Under the pieces are notes generated by a model. The model was not told the DNA's origin, searched no databases, and was given only the letters and a program-made list of their open reading frames with translations. A stretch of 64,000 nt of DNA, from the NCBI RefSeq assembly GCF_003711225.1, contig NZ_CP031030.1, positions 2,914,001 to 2,978,000 of the forward strand. Reading direction: 5' to 3'. Both the position numbers and the translations under genes were made by a program. Shown piece by piece: positions 40,311 through 51,594 of the stretch (position 1 is its first letter; every line of letters starts with the position of its first letter). The DNA comes from Runella sp. SP2. GTDB taxonomy: Bacteria > Bacteroidota > Bacteroidia > Cytophagales > Spirosomataceae.

Positions 40311-40787
40311 TACAATTTTCTGAGCTAGCTTATACACACAATACGGTCTGACTGCCGTCTGACCTTCTAGGCAATCGGTCAGACGGTAGTCAGACCGAGA
40401 ATTCAGTACATTTTTCTGAGCCAGCTTATACACACGATACGGTCTGACTGCCGTGTGACCTTCTAGGCATCGGTCAGACGATAGTCAGACCGAGAATTCA
40501 GTACATTTTTCTGAGCCAGCTTATACACACGATACGGTCTGACTGCCGTCTGACCTTCTAGGCATCGGTCAGACGATAGTCAGACCGAGAATTCAGTACA
40601 TTTTTCTGAGCCAGCTTATACACACAATACGGTCTGACTGCCGTCTGACTTCTAGGCAATCGGTCAGACGGTAGTCAGACCGAGAATTCAGTACATTTTT
40701 CTGAGCTAGTTTGTACACACGATACGGTCTGACTGCCGTCTGACCTTCTAGGCAATCGGTCAGACGGTAGTCAGACCGAGAATTTAG
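40311..40787. repeat. Five-copy 95-bp tandem repeat of long hairpins
   Basis: Five head-to-tail units of 95-96 bp lie at 40311-40406, 40407-40501, 40502-40596, 40597-40691 and 40692-40787, nearly identical. Each has a lead (TTTCTGAGCCAGCTTATACA) and a 21-bp inverted repeat around a loop of about 12 bases containing TTCTAGGCA; in unit 1 the arms are 40344-40364 and 40377-40397. Each arm itself holds the heptamer GTCTGAC twice. Differences are a few substitutions and a one-base deletion. The array fills the space between convergent transcription units. Reading frames here are translated repeats, and the direct-repeat layout is not CRISPR. Confidence 0.95.
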
Positions 40788-40815
40788 TTCGAGGAATGGC
40801 CTTTGGAAAATAAAA

Positions 40816-40843
40816 TTTGGGGTACTCAACTGACTACCCCAAA
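40816..40843 (-). terminator. Terminator for the metY operon
   Basis: A 9-bp stem (TTTGGGGTA, 40816-40824; TACCCCAAA, 40835-40843) with a 10-base loop. On the minus strand it is followed by a T-rich tract (ATTTTATTTT). It lies 68 bases beyond the metY stop. Confidence 0.65.
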
Positions 40844-40910
40844 CCGACTCATTTCCCAAATTCCCTTTCACTCTCCCTATACAGGGCTATGAAAAAGGCT
40901 CAATAAAAAA

Positions 40911-43416
<2,506 letters not shown>

Positions 43417-43438
43417 GGTGTCTGATGATTGGAATGTT

Positions 43439-43464
43439 AGAGTCGGGGTTTTACTTCCGACTCT
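43439..43464. promoter_or_regulatory. Hairpin upstream of the IscS-type desulfurase gene
   Basis: An 8-bp stem (AGAGTCGG, 43439-43446; CCGACTCT, 43457-43464) with a 10-base loop, 23 bases before the ATG on the minus strand. A similar GTCGGGG-containing hairpin lies at 44055-44077. The rest of the 43417-43565 gap is AT-rich and shows nothing clear. Confidence 0.4.
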
Positions 43465-43565
43465 TTCTCGACGTAGGTTAGGTAAGGAAATTGGTTTGAT
43501 TAGTTGATGATGATTAGATGAAGTTTTTGAACTAAAAACAAGATAAACAATTGATTTTATGATAG

Positions 43566-44030
43566 TTAATTCAAGAAATGAAACGTTTTTTGAAATGGAA
43601 TACTTTTACCTAATCGCTCGTTGTAGAGCATTCCTTTGATGGTACCTGATATGTCGTAGTTAGGGTCATCTAAGCGAACTTTCGTTCTAAATTCCCCCTT
43701 TTGAGTAAAATAGGTTGTCTCTGCTCCCTCTACTTCATTTTTTTGCGCAAGGGGTGCTACGGGAACGATGGTGCTCGTAACAGCAAAAGAACCGTTTTCG
43801 GCAAACTCAAACTGGGTAGGTTCTACGCCTTTTTTTGCCTTACAATCCGATGAATAAAGCGACCAACCTTTTTCAAGCTGCACCTGAAAAACTAACTCTA
43901 CTTCTTCGCCCATTTCAAAACTTGATTTGGCAAACTTAAACTGCCACTGTGCCACATTATCGGCATTTTGGGCAAATACCCCCAGCGTTCCTACTAGGAA
44001 AACGAGAGCTACTATTGCGATTTTTTTCAT
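43566..44030 (-). CDS. DsbD N-terminal-domain-like periplasmic protein
   Basis: 154 residues. A signal peptide (ending GVFAQ) is followed by one immunoglobulin-like domain: QWQFKFAKSSFEMGEEVELVF and EKGWSLYSSDCKAKKGVEPTQFEF, resembling the alpha domain of DsbD proteins (GWHIYS..). Only one Cys is visible in the mature part, so the usual CxxxxxC pair is incomplete. It could bind rather than reduce partner proteins. It lies between the YceI gene and the desulfurase. Confidence 0.75.
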   Translation of the reverse strand: MKKIAIVALVFLVGTLGVFAQNADNVAQWQFKFAKSSFEMGEEVELVFQVQLEKGWSLYSSDCKAKKGVEPTQFEFAENGSFAVTSTIVPVAPLAQKNEVEGAETTYFTQKGEFRTKVRLDDPNYDISGTIKGMLYNERLGKSIPFQKTFHFLN

Positions 44031-44054
44031 AGTTATAATGGTTCAGAAAATACT

Positions 44055-44077
44055 CCGTCGGGGTAAGCCCCCGACGG
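44055..44077 (-). terminator. Hairpin after the yceI-like gene
   Basis: A perfect 9-bp GC-rich stem (CCGTCGGGG, 44055-44063; CCCCGACGG, 44069-44077) with loop TAAGC. On the minus strand it is followed by AGTATTTTC. It lies between the YceI and DsbD-like genes, so it may be a weak terminator or attenuator. Confidence 0.5.
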
Positions 44078-44142
44078 TTATTTGAAATAACTAACCCACC
44101 TTAAATATACATACAGACTAATTTTTGGGGACTTCCCCCCTT

Positions 44143-44757
44143 TTATTGTTGGCTTGACGAAGCATTTGCCACTAAATTAACGTCAAGCGTAAAGTCGTTT
44201 TCGATGGCCTTATCTCCCAAGTTTTCGAAAAAATTGCTCGACCGATAGCGAATATCAAACTTAGTCCGGTCCACCTTAATCTTGGCCTGGGCAGTGAGGA
44301 GCGATTTTTCGGCTTTTACCACGGCAGGAAACCTAACTTCTTGCGTAATGCCCTTGATGGTAAGTTTACCCACGATTTCGTAGTTGTTAGCCCCTTTAGG
44401 CGTCACCGAAGAGATCACAAAACTTGCTTTGGGGTATTTTGCCACGGCAAAAAAGTCATCATTTTTAAGGTGCCCCACCAACTTTTCGTTGTACGAAGCA
44501 TCCGTAATGTCAGTTACGGTTAAGTTTTTAACGTCAATGTCAAAGTTTCCCCCTTTGAGCTTGTTGTCTGCCCACACAAGGCTTCCATTGGTGATGGGAA
44601 CAAAACCCGTGTGTTCTCCCGTCACTTTCTTGCCCACCCAAACCAATTTACTGTTTCGGGTATCAACAGCATAAGAGCTTTCCTTTTTCGACGGGCGAGC
44701 TTGCGAAACGCCTCCAAACAACATAAATGAGGCAACAACAACTGGTACTTTTTTCAT
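44143..44757 (-). CDS. YceI family periplasmic lipid-binding protein
   Basis: 204 residues. A signal peptide (ending SQARP) precedes the YceI lipocalin-like barrel: YAVDTRNSKLVWVGKKVTGEHTGFVPI, FDIDVKNLTV, VGHLKNDDFFAVAKYPKASFVIS and LTIKGITQEVRFPA, and IKVDRTKFDIRYRS. YceI proteins bind isoprenoids or amphipathic molecules in the periplasm. The upstream region contains a promoter candidate and a palindrome at the predicted start site, so transcription may be repressed. Confidence 0.93.
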   Translation of the reverse strand: MKKVPVVVASFMLFGGVSQARPSKKESSYAVDTRNSKLVWVGKKVTGEHTGFVPITNGSLVWADNKLKGGNFDIDVKNLTVTDITDASYNEKLVGHLKNDDFFAVAKYPKASFVISSVTPKGANNYEIVGKLTIKGITQEVRFPAVVKAEKSLLTAQAKIKVDRTKFDIRYRSSNFFENLGDKAIENDFTLDVNLVANASSSQQ

Positions 44758-44899
44758 GGTGTTTCTTTGTTTAAGTTTAATTAATAATTATTCCTATATA
44801 CATTATAGATATTTTATGTAAATAAAAGGACGTAATAAATTGATTAACTATTAAAAAAATTTCGATGAATTTTGATGAGCGATACTTTTTCTAAAAAAG

Positions 44900-44951
44900 C
44901 TTCACTTCCAAGTGAAGTGCAAAAGTTAGTATGATTGAATAAATAGCCAAA
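44900..44951 (-). promoter_or_regulatory. Promoter and operator-like palindrome of the yceI gene
   Basis: On the minus strand TTTG (44951-44948), 19 bases, then TAACTTTTG (44928-44920), one base longer than TAnnTTTG. Immediately after it, at the predicted start site, is the palindrome CTTCACTT-CC-AAGTGAAG (44900-44917). A second dyad, ATCACT-N6-AGTGAT, lies at 44958-44975 just upstream of the -33 box. Confidence 0.5.
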
Positions 44952-45277
44952 TGGTATATCACTTCGCTCAGTGATTGTGGTTGCAAAGGTGAGAAATAAA
45001 AAAACAATTTTCCAACTATTTTTCAAAAAAAATTAAAAAACAAAATTTCAATTAGTCTATTGATTATTAGGAGTTTATGCTTTCATTTTTTAGTCTAACT
45101 AAGGCATTTAGGCGCTACTATCCTTCAAAAAGTACTATTTTACTTCTATAATACGCTCAAATCGAGAATAAATAAAACTTTTAGAAGATTTTATGTCAAT
45201 ATATTTTACATATAGACTAATTTATTTACCACAAATAGATAGATTTTAGGGTAAAAATTATAAAAAAAATTACATTT

Positions 45278-45304
45278 AAAGCTTGTTTATATGAAACAGG
45301 CTTT
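45278..45304 (+). terminator. Terminator-like hairpin in the intergenic region
   Basis: An 11-bp stem (AAAGCTTGTTT, 45278-45288; AAACAGGCTTT, 45294-45304, one G-T pair) followed by T residues. There is no gene upstream on this strand for over 5 kb, so it may be a remnant or a leader attenuator. Confidence 0.4.
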
Positions 45305-45597
45305 TCAACTTTGTGCCCACAATTAACCAAACGGCAGCTTCTATACCAATGGTAGTAAGCTTCTGACCAAAACCAAACTCGTTTCTTCAATTTACTTTAA
45401 AAATATACACTAACGAGTAAACCAATGGTTAGTGATTTATGAGCAAATACAGCTCGTAGGAAATCATTCAAATGAGATAATATAAACAGAATAAGGAAAT
45501 AAAGAAAAATCTGTAAAAATTTCTATATTTATTCGATAGTTTTTAATCCAAATTAAATATTGTAGTAATCATTTTTAAATTACCTAATAAACAAAAC

Positions 45598-45627
45598 GTG
45601 CCAGAGTAGCGGCAACTACCCTGGCAC
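45598..45627. promoter_or_regulatory. Leader hairpin upstream of susC-like gene
   Basis: GTGCCAGAGTAG (45598-45609), loop CGGCAA, CTACCCTGGCAC (45616-45627): a 12-position stem with one mismatch, 94 bases upstream of the ATG. Like the hairpin at 25589-25619 before the TonB receptor, it contains GCCAGAG in its 5' arm. Confidence 0.45.
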
Positions 45628-45721
45628 AAGCTAAAACAACAAAGGCTCATTGGCTAAAATGATACCATTTCCTACGCAGGAAGCGGTACAACCATTTGTT
45701 TTATTTAACCACTGCAAAGTA

Positions 45722-48700
45722 ATGAAAAAAATTTTATCTCTGTGGGGCTTACTGCTATTTACCTCATGGCTGGCTTCGGCCCAAAATACGCCGACCATCA
45801 ACGCGACGGTTTCGGGTAAGCTCATCGACCAAAAGACACGGGAGGCATTGGTAGGTGCGTCGGTCGTCATCAAGGGAACCACCAACGGAAGTACCAGCGA
45901 TGCGGATGGCAAATTTACCCTTCGAACGGGACAAAAATTACCCTTCACGGTCGTCGTCAGTTACATCGGTTATTTGACCAAAGAAATTATTGTCAATTCA
46001 GACAAAGTAGTTCTTGAAATTGCGCCCGACACCAAACAACTCTCTGAGGTTGTGGTGGTTGGCTACGGAACGCTTGAGCGAAAAGACCTCATTGGCTCCA
46101 TTTCAAAAATTGACCCTGCCGAATCAAAAACCATCCAAGCGGGCAGTTTTGACGCCCAGTTGCAAGGAAAAGTATCGGGTGTACAAATCTCCAGCAACAC
46201 GGGGGTTCCTGGAGAAGCGGTCAACATTCGAGTACGCGGGGCAACTTCCATCAACGCCGACAACGACCCGCTTTACGTCGTGGATGGCGTATTTATCAAC
46301 AACAATTCTTTGCAAACCATCGGAACGGGCGGTAAAGCTACTTCCCCGATTGCCGACCTCAATCCCAACGACATTGAAAGTATCGAAGTCCTCAAAGACG
46401 CCGAAGCCACTGCCTTGTACGGTTCACGCGGCGCCAACGGGGTGATTTTGATTACGACCAAACGCGGAAGTTTTGAACAAAAGCCGAAGATTTCGCTGAA
46501 CGCATCGTACGGACAAGCCAAAGCCACCAAACTTTGGGAATTGACCACGGGACCAGAACACGCTCAGCTTGTCAACGAGTGGTGGATCAATACGGGCAAA
46601 GATACCCCTTCACTCAACCGCACGTTTGCCAACCGTTCCTTCCGCCCAGTATCAGAAGGCGGACGTGGGCTGCCCGAAGAACAGCAAACCTACGACCGTT
46701 TGAGTGAACTGTTCCGCACGGCAAGCTTGTCTAATTACGACCTTTCGCTTTCGGGCGGTACTAAAAGCACCAAGTACTACATTGGCGGTGGTCTCAACAC
46801 GCAAGAGGCTATTATTAAACCTATTACCTTCCAACGCGCAAGTTTTAAAGTTAACCTTGACCAAAAAGTAAACGACAACGTGCAAGTGGGTGTGAGTAAC
46901 ACCTTTACCCGTACGTACCGCAACCAAGCCCGCGCGGGAGATGGCCCTGCGGGAGGACTCCTACAAGCGGCATTGCACACGCCAACATACCTTTCGCCCG
47001 TCAATGAACAAGGGGTTTTGGTCGGGCGCGCAGGATTTGACAACCTTACGTTATTGCTTGATAATTACAACGTTAACTCCGCCAGCCTGCGCTACATTGG
47101 CAACTTATACGCGGATGTTCAACTTTTACCCAACCTCAAATTTCGCAGCAGTTGGGGCGTTGATTACAACAACTACAACGAATCGGAATATTGGAATAAC
47201 TTGTTGATTTCGGGAAGTCCGAACGGGTTGGCGACGTCTTCGATTAGCCAATTTACTACTTGGTTGAACGAACAAACGCTTACTTTCCGTCAGAAAATCG
47301 GGGTCAAACACTCGTTTGGAGTTTTGGTAGGAAATACGCTTCAAAGTGATTTGCTGACCCGTACGTATGCCGAAGGACGCGGTTTTGCCAATAATCAATT
47401 TACCCAAATTTCTTCCGCCGCTACCACTGCCGCTTCCCAAAGTTGGAGCAAAAGCAACTTGGCCTCATTTTTTGCCAAAATAGACTACAATTTTGGCGGA
47501 AAATACCTCATTGATTTCAGCGCTCGGGCCGATGGTTCATCGCGCTTCGGGAACAACCGCAAGTGGGGCTTTTTCCCTTCGGCGGGGGTCGCCTGGCGAA
47601 TTAAACAAGAAGCATTCTTACAAGACATTCGGGTCTTGAGCGACCTCAAACTACGGGCTAGCGTCGGGGTAATTGGAAACCAAAACGGCATTGGAAACTT
47701 TGCCTCGCAAGGTCTTTGGACGGGTGGTTCGGGTTACCAAAGTTCGGCGGGAATTGCGCCTCAGCAGTTGGGGAACGCCGATTTACAATGGGAACGTACG
47801 CGTCAGTTTAACGTCGGACTTGATGCTTCGTTCTTAGACCAACGCCTCAACGTAGAATTTAACGTCTATAACAAATACACCACCAACGGTTTGCTGCAAT
47901 TGGCCTTGCCCGCCACGTCAGGGTTTAGCAATTACTGGTCGAACGCCGCCGAAATCACCAACAAAGGTTTTGAATTGGGCATCAGTTCGGTCAACATTCG
48001 CAAGGGTGATTTACAATGGACTACCAGTTTCAACATTGCCCGAAATATCAACAACATTGAAAAACTACCCAACCCCCTTCGTTACGGAAGTCGCGATTTG
48101 ATTTTGCAGCAACAGGGCACACCACTGTATTCGTTTTGGGTGTATAAAGAACTGGGCGTTGACCCACAAACGGGAAATGTCATTTACGATGACGTCAACA
48201 AAGACGGACAAATCACCGTGGCGGACCGCCAAATTGTGGGCAGTATTTGGCCAAAATTCTTTGGAGGCTTGACCAATAACTTCTCCTACAAAGGCTTTGA
48301 TATTGGCTTATTTTTCTCTTTCCAATACGGCAACAAGATTTATAACCACAACCGCTTCTTTGGCGAAGGGGGCGGCGCGCGCGACGCGGCACGAATCATT
48401 TTTGCTAAAAATAACCAACGTTGGCAAAAACCTGGCGACATCACCGACGTACCTCGCCCCGACGGCATCAACGTCAACAATTACCGCGACGGTGGCAGCC
48501 GCTGGCTCGAAGACGGCTCGTTTGTACGCCTTCGTTCCCTTAACGTAGGGTACTCCATTCCAAAATCGGTCAGTCGTAAAATTGGAGCTGAGCAACTTCG
48601 CGTCTACGCTTCGGGAACCAACCTTTGGTTATTGACCAAATACACAGGCTTAGACCCTGAGTCGAGCGCAAGCAGCGACCAAAACCAGCAAGGCATCGAC

Positions 48701-48757
48701 TTAGGTACGCCTCCCCAACCGCTTGGGATACAGATTGGTATCAATGTTACATTTTAA
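45722..48757 (+). CDS. SusC/RagA-family TonB-linked outer-membrane protein
   Basis: 1011 residues from ATG at 45722; an upstream open stretch to 45650 is not credible. A signal peptide (ASAQ) is followed by a carboxypeptidase-like domain (~20-105), the SusC signature LSEVVVVGYGTLERKDLIGSIS, the plug (LYVVDGVFIN, SIEVLKDAEATALYGSRGANGVILITTK) and a long barrel. It pairs with the SusD-like lipoprotein 15 bp downstream to import an oligomeric substrate. The nature of the substrate is not indicated; a sulfated or sulfonated compound is only suggested by neighbours. Confidence 0.95.
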   Translation: MKKILSLWGLLLFTSWLASAQNTPTINATVSGKLIDQKTREALVGASVVIKGTTNGSTSDADGKFTLRTGQKLPFTVVVSYIGYLTKEIIVNSDKVVLEIAPDTKQLSEVVVVGYGTLERKDLIGSISKIDPAESKTIQAGSFDAQLQGKVSGVQISSNTGVPGEAVNIRVRGATSINADNDPLYVVDGVFINNNSLQTIGTGGKATSPIADLNPNDIESIEVLKDAEATALYGSRGANGVILITTKRGSFEQKPKISLNASYGQAKATKLWELTTGPEHAQLVNEWWINTGKDTPSLNRTFANRSFRPVSEGGRGLPEEQQTYDRLSELFRTASLSNYDLSLSGGTKSTKYYIGGGLNTQEAIIKPITFQRASFKVNLDQKVNDNVQVGVSNTFTRTYRNQARAGDGPAGGLLQAALHTPTYLSPVNEQGVLVGRAGFDNLTLLLDNYNVNSASLRYIGNLYADVQLLPNLKFRSSWGVDYNNYNESEYWNNLLISGSPNGLATSSISQFTTWLNEQTLTFRQKIGVKHSFGVLVGNTLQSDLLTRTYAEGRGFANNQFTQISSAATTAASQSWSKSNLASFFAKIDYNFGGKYLIDFSARADGSSRFGNNRKWGFFPSAGVAWRIKQEAFLQDIRVLSDLKLRASVGVIGNQNGIGNFASQGLWTGGSGYQSSAGIAPQQLGNADLQWERTRQFNVGLDASFLDQRLNVEFNVYNKYTTNGLLQLALPATSGFSNYWSNAAEITNKGFELGISSVNIRKGDLQWTTSFNIARNINNIEKLPNPLRYGSRDLILQQQGTPLYSFWVYKELGVDPQTGNVIYDDVNKDGQITVADRQIVGSIWPKFFGGLTNNFSYKGFDIGLFFSFQYGNKIYNHNRFFGEGGGARDAARIIFAKNNQRWQKPGDITDVPRPDGINVNNYRDGGSRWLEDGSFVRLRSLNVGYSIPKSVSRKIGAEQLRVYASGTNLWLLTKYTGLDPESSASSDQNQQGIDLGTPPQPLGIQIGINVTF

Positions 48758-48772
48758 AAATTGAGCAAAACA

Positions 48773-50116
48773 ATGAAATTCAAACATCATATACTCTGGG
48801 TAAGCTTGGCACTGGCAAGTAGTTCTTGCGAAAAGTTTCTGGATGTTCAGCCCAAAGAATTTATCTCCGACGCCGCCACCATTGTGAATCGTTCTTCGGC
48901 CGAAACAGCCGTACGAGGAATATACAGCGCCCTCGCCGATGGCAGCTACTACGGCACTTCTTTCCAATCCATTGGTTATTTGTCGGGCGATAACATCGTT
49001 TGGACGGGTTCGCAGTCGCAGGTTCAAGAGTTTATCAATAAAAAAGTCAATGCCGACAATTCAACCATTAGCTCGGCTTGGGTTTCGATTTACCGAACCA
49101 TCAACCGAGCCAACAACGTCATCGACAAAGTACCCGCCGTTAAAGATGCGCAGTTGACCGATGCCCTTAGGAATCAGTACATTGGAGAAGCTTATTTTGT
49201 GCGTGCATTGGCCTATTTTGACTTGGCTCGGACGTGGGGTGGTGTACCTCTTATTACCAAACCAACCATCAACCCTACCGACAACAGCGGAATCAAACGC
49301 AGCAGCGTTGCCGAAACGTACGCCCAAGTACTCAAGGACTTAGAAACGGCCGAACCACTTTTACCCGCCACCACTGACCGTTATCGGGCTACCCGCAAAA
49401 CCGTGTGGGCCTTGAGAGCACGTTATCATTTGTACCAAAAAGAGTGGGCCAAAGCCGAAGAATATGCCGATAAAGTCATCAGCGATGCTGCCAGCTACAG
49501 GTTAGTCAAACCGTTTAGTGCGTTTTTTGCCAATGATGCCCGTGGTACTACCGAGTCGATTTTTGAGATTTTTTACAACGGTACGACCGAAGTAAACGGT
49601 CACCGTGGTCAATGGCAACCCCAAACCAACGGCGGTACGCGCCAGTGGGCGCCCAACGATGCCCTCGTGGCTTTGCTCAATAACCCCGCCGTGGGAGGAA
49701 CGCGCAGTGCATTGGTCGCCAGAGATAACCAGAACCGCTGGTATGGCAATTTGTACTACCGCAACCCTGCCTCTGACCCAAGCTACGTACTTCGTATTGC
49801 GGAAGTTGTTTTGATTCGGGCCGAAGCACGTGCCCAACAAGATAAACTCACACTTGGCTTGGCTGATTTGAACTTGATTCGCGATCGCGCAGGAATCGCC
49901 GCCAGCACAGCCGCTACCAAAAACGATTTATTGTTGGCCATTGAAAACGAGCGTCGCGTAGAGTTTGCGTTAGAACCACACCGTTGGTATGACATCGTCC
50001 GCACGGGGCGTGCTCCTGTCGTCTTTAATCTTTCGGACGCTAATCGCTACGTGTTGCCTATTCCTGTCCAGCAACTTCTTTCTGACAAAGCATTGGAACA
50101 AAACCCTGGCTATTAA
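48773..50116 (+). CDS. SusD/RagB-family nutrient-binding lipoprotein
   Basis: 447 residues from ATG at 48773; a TTG four codons upstream is the alternative. The lipobox LASSSC places the lipidated Cys at residue 19. SusD features follow: CEKFLDVQPKEFISD, the TPR-like helices (AYFDLARTWGGVPLIT), and the C-terminal block RVEFALEPHRWYDIVRTGRAP. It is a surface-exposed binding partner of the SusC protein just upstream. Confidence 0.95.
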   Translation: MKFKHHILWVSLALASSSCEKFLDVQPKEFISDAATIVNRSSAETAVRGIYSALADGSYYGTSFQSIGYLSGDNIVWTGSQSQVQEFINKKVNADNSTISSAWVSIYRTINRANNVIDKVPAVKDAQLTDALRNQYIGEAYFVRALAYFDLARTWGGVPLITKPTINPTDNSGIKRSSVAETYAQVLKDLETAEPLLPATTDRYRATRKTVWALRARYHLYQKEWAKAEEYADKVISDAASYRLVKPFSAFFANDARGTTESIFEIFYNGTTEVNGHRGQWQPQTNGGTRQWAPNDALVALLNNPAVGGTRSALVARDNQNRWYGNLYYRNPASDPSYVLRIAEVVLIRAEARAQQDKLTLGLADLNLIRDRAGIAASTAATKNDLLLAIENERRVEFALEPHRWYDIVRTGRAPVVFNLSDANRYVLPIPVQQLLSDKALEQNPGY

Positions 50117-50135
50117 TCCCTAATACCTCTTAACA

Positions 50136-50171
50136 TCCTCCCTCACAAGCCGCGACGGCGTACGGGGAGGA
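50136..50171 (+). terminator. Nested hairpin after susD-like gene
   Basis: An outer stem TCCTCCC/GGGAGGA (50136-50142, 50165-50171) encloses an inner stem GCCG-CGA-CGGC (50149-50159). It lies 20 bases after the SusD stop. A second GGGAGG copy at 50177-50182 offers an alternative partner. No T tract follows. Confidence 0.4.
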
Positions 50172-50231
50172 GTTTGGGGAGGGTTAGAATCATAACAACT
50201 TCTATTCACCTTATAACAATTAGAACCAACC

Positions 50232-51575
50232 ATGGCAAAAGAATTACTCCTCGACGATTCTATCGAATGGCAAGGGTGGGAAAAGAACATTTTTCGATTC
50301 TTTGGGCTCTATTTCTTGATTCAAGTTCTTCCGCTCGACCTTCGATTTTTTAAGCACTTATTTGTAACCGAAGATTGGGCGTTTAGCTACCGAAATATCT
50401 TTTATTTGTCCAAGTACTCTCCAAATTTCATAGGACAAGAAAGCTTTATCAATTGGCTGATTGTGGCCGTTTTGGCGGGCATTGGTGCGCTCATTTGGTC
50501 ACGAATCGACAAACCAACGACTGATTATAACAAGCTTTACTACGGAATCCGCGTTTTGGTTCGCTACCGCTTGGCACTTGGTGTGATTGCGTACGGATTT
50601 ATTAAGTTTTTTCCATTGCAAGCGCCCCTCCCTTCACTCAGTAACCTCAATACCAATTACGGTGACTTCACGGCTTGGAAACTATTCTCGTTGGGCTTGG
50701 GCGTAGTCCCTAATTACCAATCGTTCCTAGGTTTGGTCGAAATTGTGGGCGGGCTTCTGTTGCTCCACCGTAAAACTGCCACCATTGGTACGCTCATTAT
50801 TTTGCCTTTTACGGGTAACGTCTTTGTTTCCAACATCGCTTACGAAGGGGGCGAATACATCTATAGCTTTTATCTTATTACGCTAGCCCTCTTTTTGTTT
50901 TCGTACGACGCCCTCCGCTTGTTTACGTTGGTATCGCTCGAAAAACCTACCCTTCCCAACAAGTATCAACCTGTTTTTCAGGCCAATTGGCAAAAAGCTC
51001 GCTGGGCGTTGAAAGCCGTTTATATTCTTATGTTTGTGGTGGTATATGGCGCAGAAACCTACGCAGCCTACAAAAAAGGGCCGTACCAATTTCCTGCTAA
51101 GCAAGGCTTACCTCATTCAGAAGGGATTTACAACGTCAGCGAATTTAAGGTCAATTCCACACCCCTGCCCTACTCAAAAACAGACTCGACACGCTGGCAA
51201 GATGTGGTATTTGAAAAATGGAATACGCTCAGTATCAAATCAAATCGTTCGGTGAAATTGGATTTGTCCAACACCGAAGAGATTCACCCCAACGACGACG
51301 ACCGTACTTATGAATTGGCAGGCTCGCAGGGGCGTCATTATTACAGTTACGAAGTGGATGAAAAACAACACGTTTTGCACCTCAAAAACCGTAACAAACA
51401 CTACGCGAACGAAGCCCTTGAATTGCATTATTCTCAGCCCAATGACTCAACGATTGTCCTCTCGGGAATCAACGAACGACGCGATTCGGTGTATGCTGTA
51501 CTGCACAAAATCAACAAAAAATACCTCACGTTCGAAGCACAAAAAACAGGACGTCGGAGCGGCTTAAAACTCTAA
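50232..51575 (+). CDS. DoxX-like membrane protein with C-terminal periplasmic domain
   Basis: 447 residues with about six to seven membrane helices in the first 270. The segment RYRLALGVIAYGFIKFFPLQ through LGLVEIVGGLLLLHRKTATIGTLI matches the DoxX four-helix pattern (R-x-x-LG-x-x-F-x-x-x-G, then G-x-x-E-x-x-GG-x-L-L). A soluble beta-rich C-terminal domain (~290-447; YNVSEFKVNSTP, RWQDVVFEKWNTLSIKSN) follows the last helix. DoxX/DoxD proteins occur in thiosulfate:quinone oxidoreductase and in thiol-stress complexes. It has a paralogue immediately downstream. Confidence 0.75.
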   Translation: MAKELLLDDSIEWQGWEKNIFRFFGLYFLIQVLPLDLRFFKHLFVTEDWAFSYRNIFYLSKYSPNFIGQESFINWLIVAVLAGIGALIWSRIDKPTTDYNKLYYGIRVLVRYRLALGVIAYGFIKFFPLQAPLPSLSNLNTNYGDFTAWKLFSLGLGVVPNYQSFLGLVEIVGGLLLLHRKTATIGTLIILPFTGNVFVSNIAYEGGEYIYSFYLITLALFLFSYDALRLFTLVSLEKPTLPNKYQPVFQANWQKARWALKAVYILMFVVVYGAETYAAYKKGPYQFPAKQGLPHSEGIYNVSEFKVNSTPLPYSKTDSTRWQDVVFEKWNTLSIKSNRSVKLDLSNTEEIHPNDDDRTYELAGSQGRHYYSYEVDEKQHVLHLKNRNKHYANEALELHYSQPNDSTIVLSGINERRDSVYAVLHKINKKYLTFEAQKTGRRSGLKL

Positions 51576-51594
51576 ACTCAAACGCTTTACTGCT

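Larger units (their letters stand above)
44758..45721. other. Long AT-rich intergenic region
   Basis: About 960 bases between divergent yceI-like and susC-like genes with no convincing coding frame. It holds the yceI promoter and palindromes (44900-44975), an 11-bp hairpin at 45278-45304 (AAAGCTTGTTT, loop ATATG, then TTTT), and the leader hairpin 45598-45627. The stretch 45310-45595 is AT-rich with no structure that I can define. Its size suggests a lost gene or a long regulatory leader. Confidence 0.6.

Noticed and set aside
40311-40787. Possible CRISPR array
   Set aside because: The repeated unit is 95 bp without unique spacers, and no cas gene is present; it is a direct tandem repeat of hairpins.
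40593-40871. Minus-strand frame with repeated LNSRSDYRLTDCLE
   Set aside because: It is the 95-bp tandem repeat read as protein; it does not continue beyond the array in a credible way.
44758-45721. Riboswitch in the long leader before susC
   Set aside because: I looked for SAM, TPP and cobalamin signature sequences and saw none; only simple hairpins are present.
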